Source of the DNA: Thermoplasmata archaeon
Lineage (GTDB): Archaea > Thermoplasmatota > Thermoplasmata > Thermoplasmatales > Thermoplasmataceae
Direction of reading: 5' to 3'
DNA length: 25,874 nt
Assembly: GCA_021799315.1 (NCBI GenBank)
Contig: JAJZAR010000008.1
Location: forward strand, 1 to 25,874
The notes under the pieces are model-generated. The model worked only from the letters and a program-made list of their open reading frames with translations, was not told the origin of the DNA and searched no databases. Shown piece after piece: positions 25,561-25,874 of this stretch (its first letter is position 1; the number at the start of each line of letters is the position of its first letter). A program made the translations under genes and the position numbers.

Positions 25561-25874
25561 ATGATAGCTCTAGAAGAAAGAAACAAATATCCTGAAGTTC
25601 GCTTTGCAAGCGACTTTGAGATTAGTAAGAATGCGCCTTTTAAGACCGTGGAAGAATTCATGGGAGCAATGAGAAATCTTGTTTCTGAAGACATGATGCT
25701 TCTCAGAGTAACAGAGAGCCTTTGTCCAATTTGTGTCGATGATGAGAAATTTGACCAGATGAGAATCGCCGCTATAGTTTACGAGAGTGCTGGTGAAGTT
25801 AGACTCATAAAAGAATGCTCTGAACACGGCATAACGAAAGAGAAGTACTGGGAAGACTATGATATGTACCAGGA
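25561..25874 (+). CDS. tes: Radical SAM protein, probable tetraether lipid synthase (5' part)
   Basis: An open frame starts at the ATG at 25561 and runs off the right end (104 residues seen). The seen part carries the N-terminal zinc/iron-type cysteine module of COG1964 radical SAM proteins: TESLCPICVDDE with C55 and C58, a strand pair, then IKECSEHG with C86 and H89, followed by KYWEDYDMYQ. This order (SLCPxC, xCxxHG, YW) matches the tetraether lipid synthase family, whose members join two archaeol tails into membrane-spanning lipids; such lipids dominate Thermoplasmatales membranes. The radical SAM core (CxxxCxxC) would lie beyond the window, so paralogues of the same family cannot be excluded. 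A TATA-like TTTTAT near 25519 suggests a leader of about ten bases; the ribosome-binding site is weak. Confidence 0.65.
   Translation, partial: MIALEERNKYPEVRFASDFEISKNAPFKTVEEFMGAMRNLVSEDMMLLRVTESLCPICVDDEKFDQMRIAAIVYESAGEVRLIKECSEHGITKEKYWEDYDMYQ

Noticed and set aside
25570..25827. Minus-strand 85-codon frame at the right end
   Set aside because: It is opposite the radical SAM gene, whose cysteine motifs show which strand codes.

Overview
The window looks like chromosomal DNA of a cell-wall-less, acidophilic euryarchaeon of the Thermoplasmatales type (Thermoplasma, Ferroplasma or Cuniculiplasma relatives). This is an inference from several features: an archaeal-type S15 protein, an archaeal AglB oligosaccharyltransferase, an archaeal PheT, the start of a COG1964/tetraether-lipid-synthase-like radical SAM gene, TATA-like boxes 25-30 bases before start codons (leaderless or short-leader transcription), and moderate A+T content. 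No tRNA, rRNA or CRISPR array was seen.

Left part (1-5440, minus strand). A compact potassium-uptake operon reads leftwards: a stand-alone Lrp/AsnC ligand-binding (RAM) domain protein, an unknown 54-residue protein, then kdpA, kdpB and kdpC, with ATGA or short overlaps between the last four genes. No KdpD/KdpE pair is present. Downstream of kdpC lies a decayed, unidentified reading frame (about 5-486).

Middle (5440-12580). A gene-poor stretch with transposase debris leads to an APC-family permease fused to a C-terminal CBS pair. A second gene-poor stretch holds another transposase tail. A 1205-residue TPR-like helical repeat protein on the minus strand follows.

Right-middle (12580-15722). 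A gamma-carbonic-anhydrase-like left-handed beta-helix protein (minus) sits divergently next to rps15, which overlaps a DHH/DHHA1 (RecJ-like) nuclease gene. Then comes a small RNase H/RuvC-fold-like protein of unknown role.

Right (15723-25874). The most striking locus is a minus-strand pair: an AglB/Stt3 oligosaccharyltransferase of 2091 residues, whose normal catalytic part is followed by a Cys-free, sequon-rich extracellular array of beta-sandwich-like repeats about 1150 residues long and a final membrane anchor, and an overlapping secreted, membrane-anchored 291-residue protein. Upstream of it lie pheT, a tandem (two-in-one) ribbon-helix-helix regulator gene in the same operon, a gene-free stretch, and the 5' end of a radical SAM gene that runs off the window.

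The genes mostly serve housekeeping tasks (translation, nucleic-acid processing, K+ uptake, surface glycosylation, membrane lipid synthesis). IS decay is confined to the intergenic stretches.
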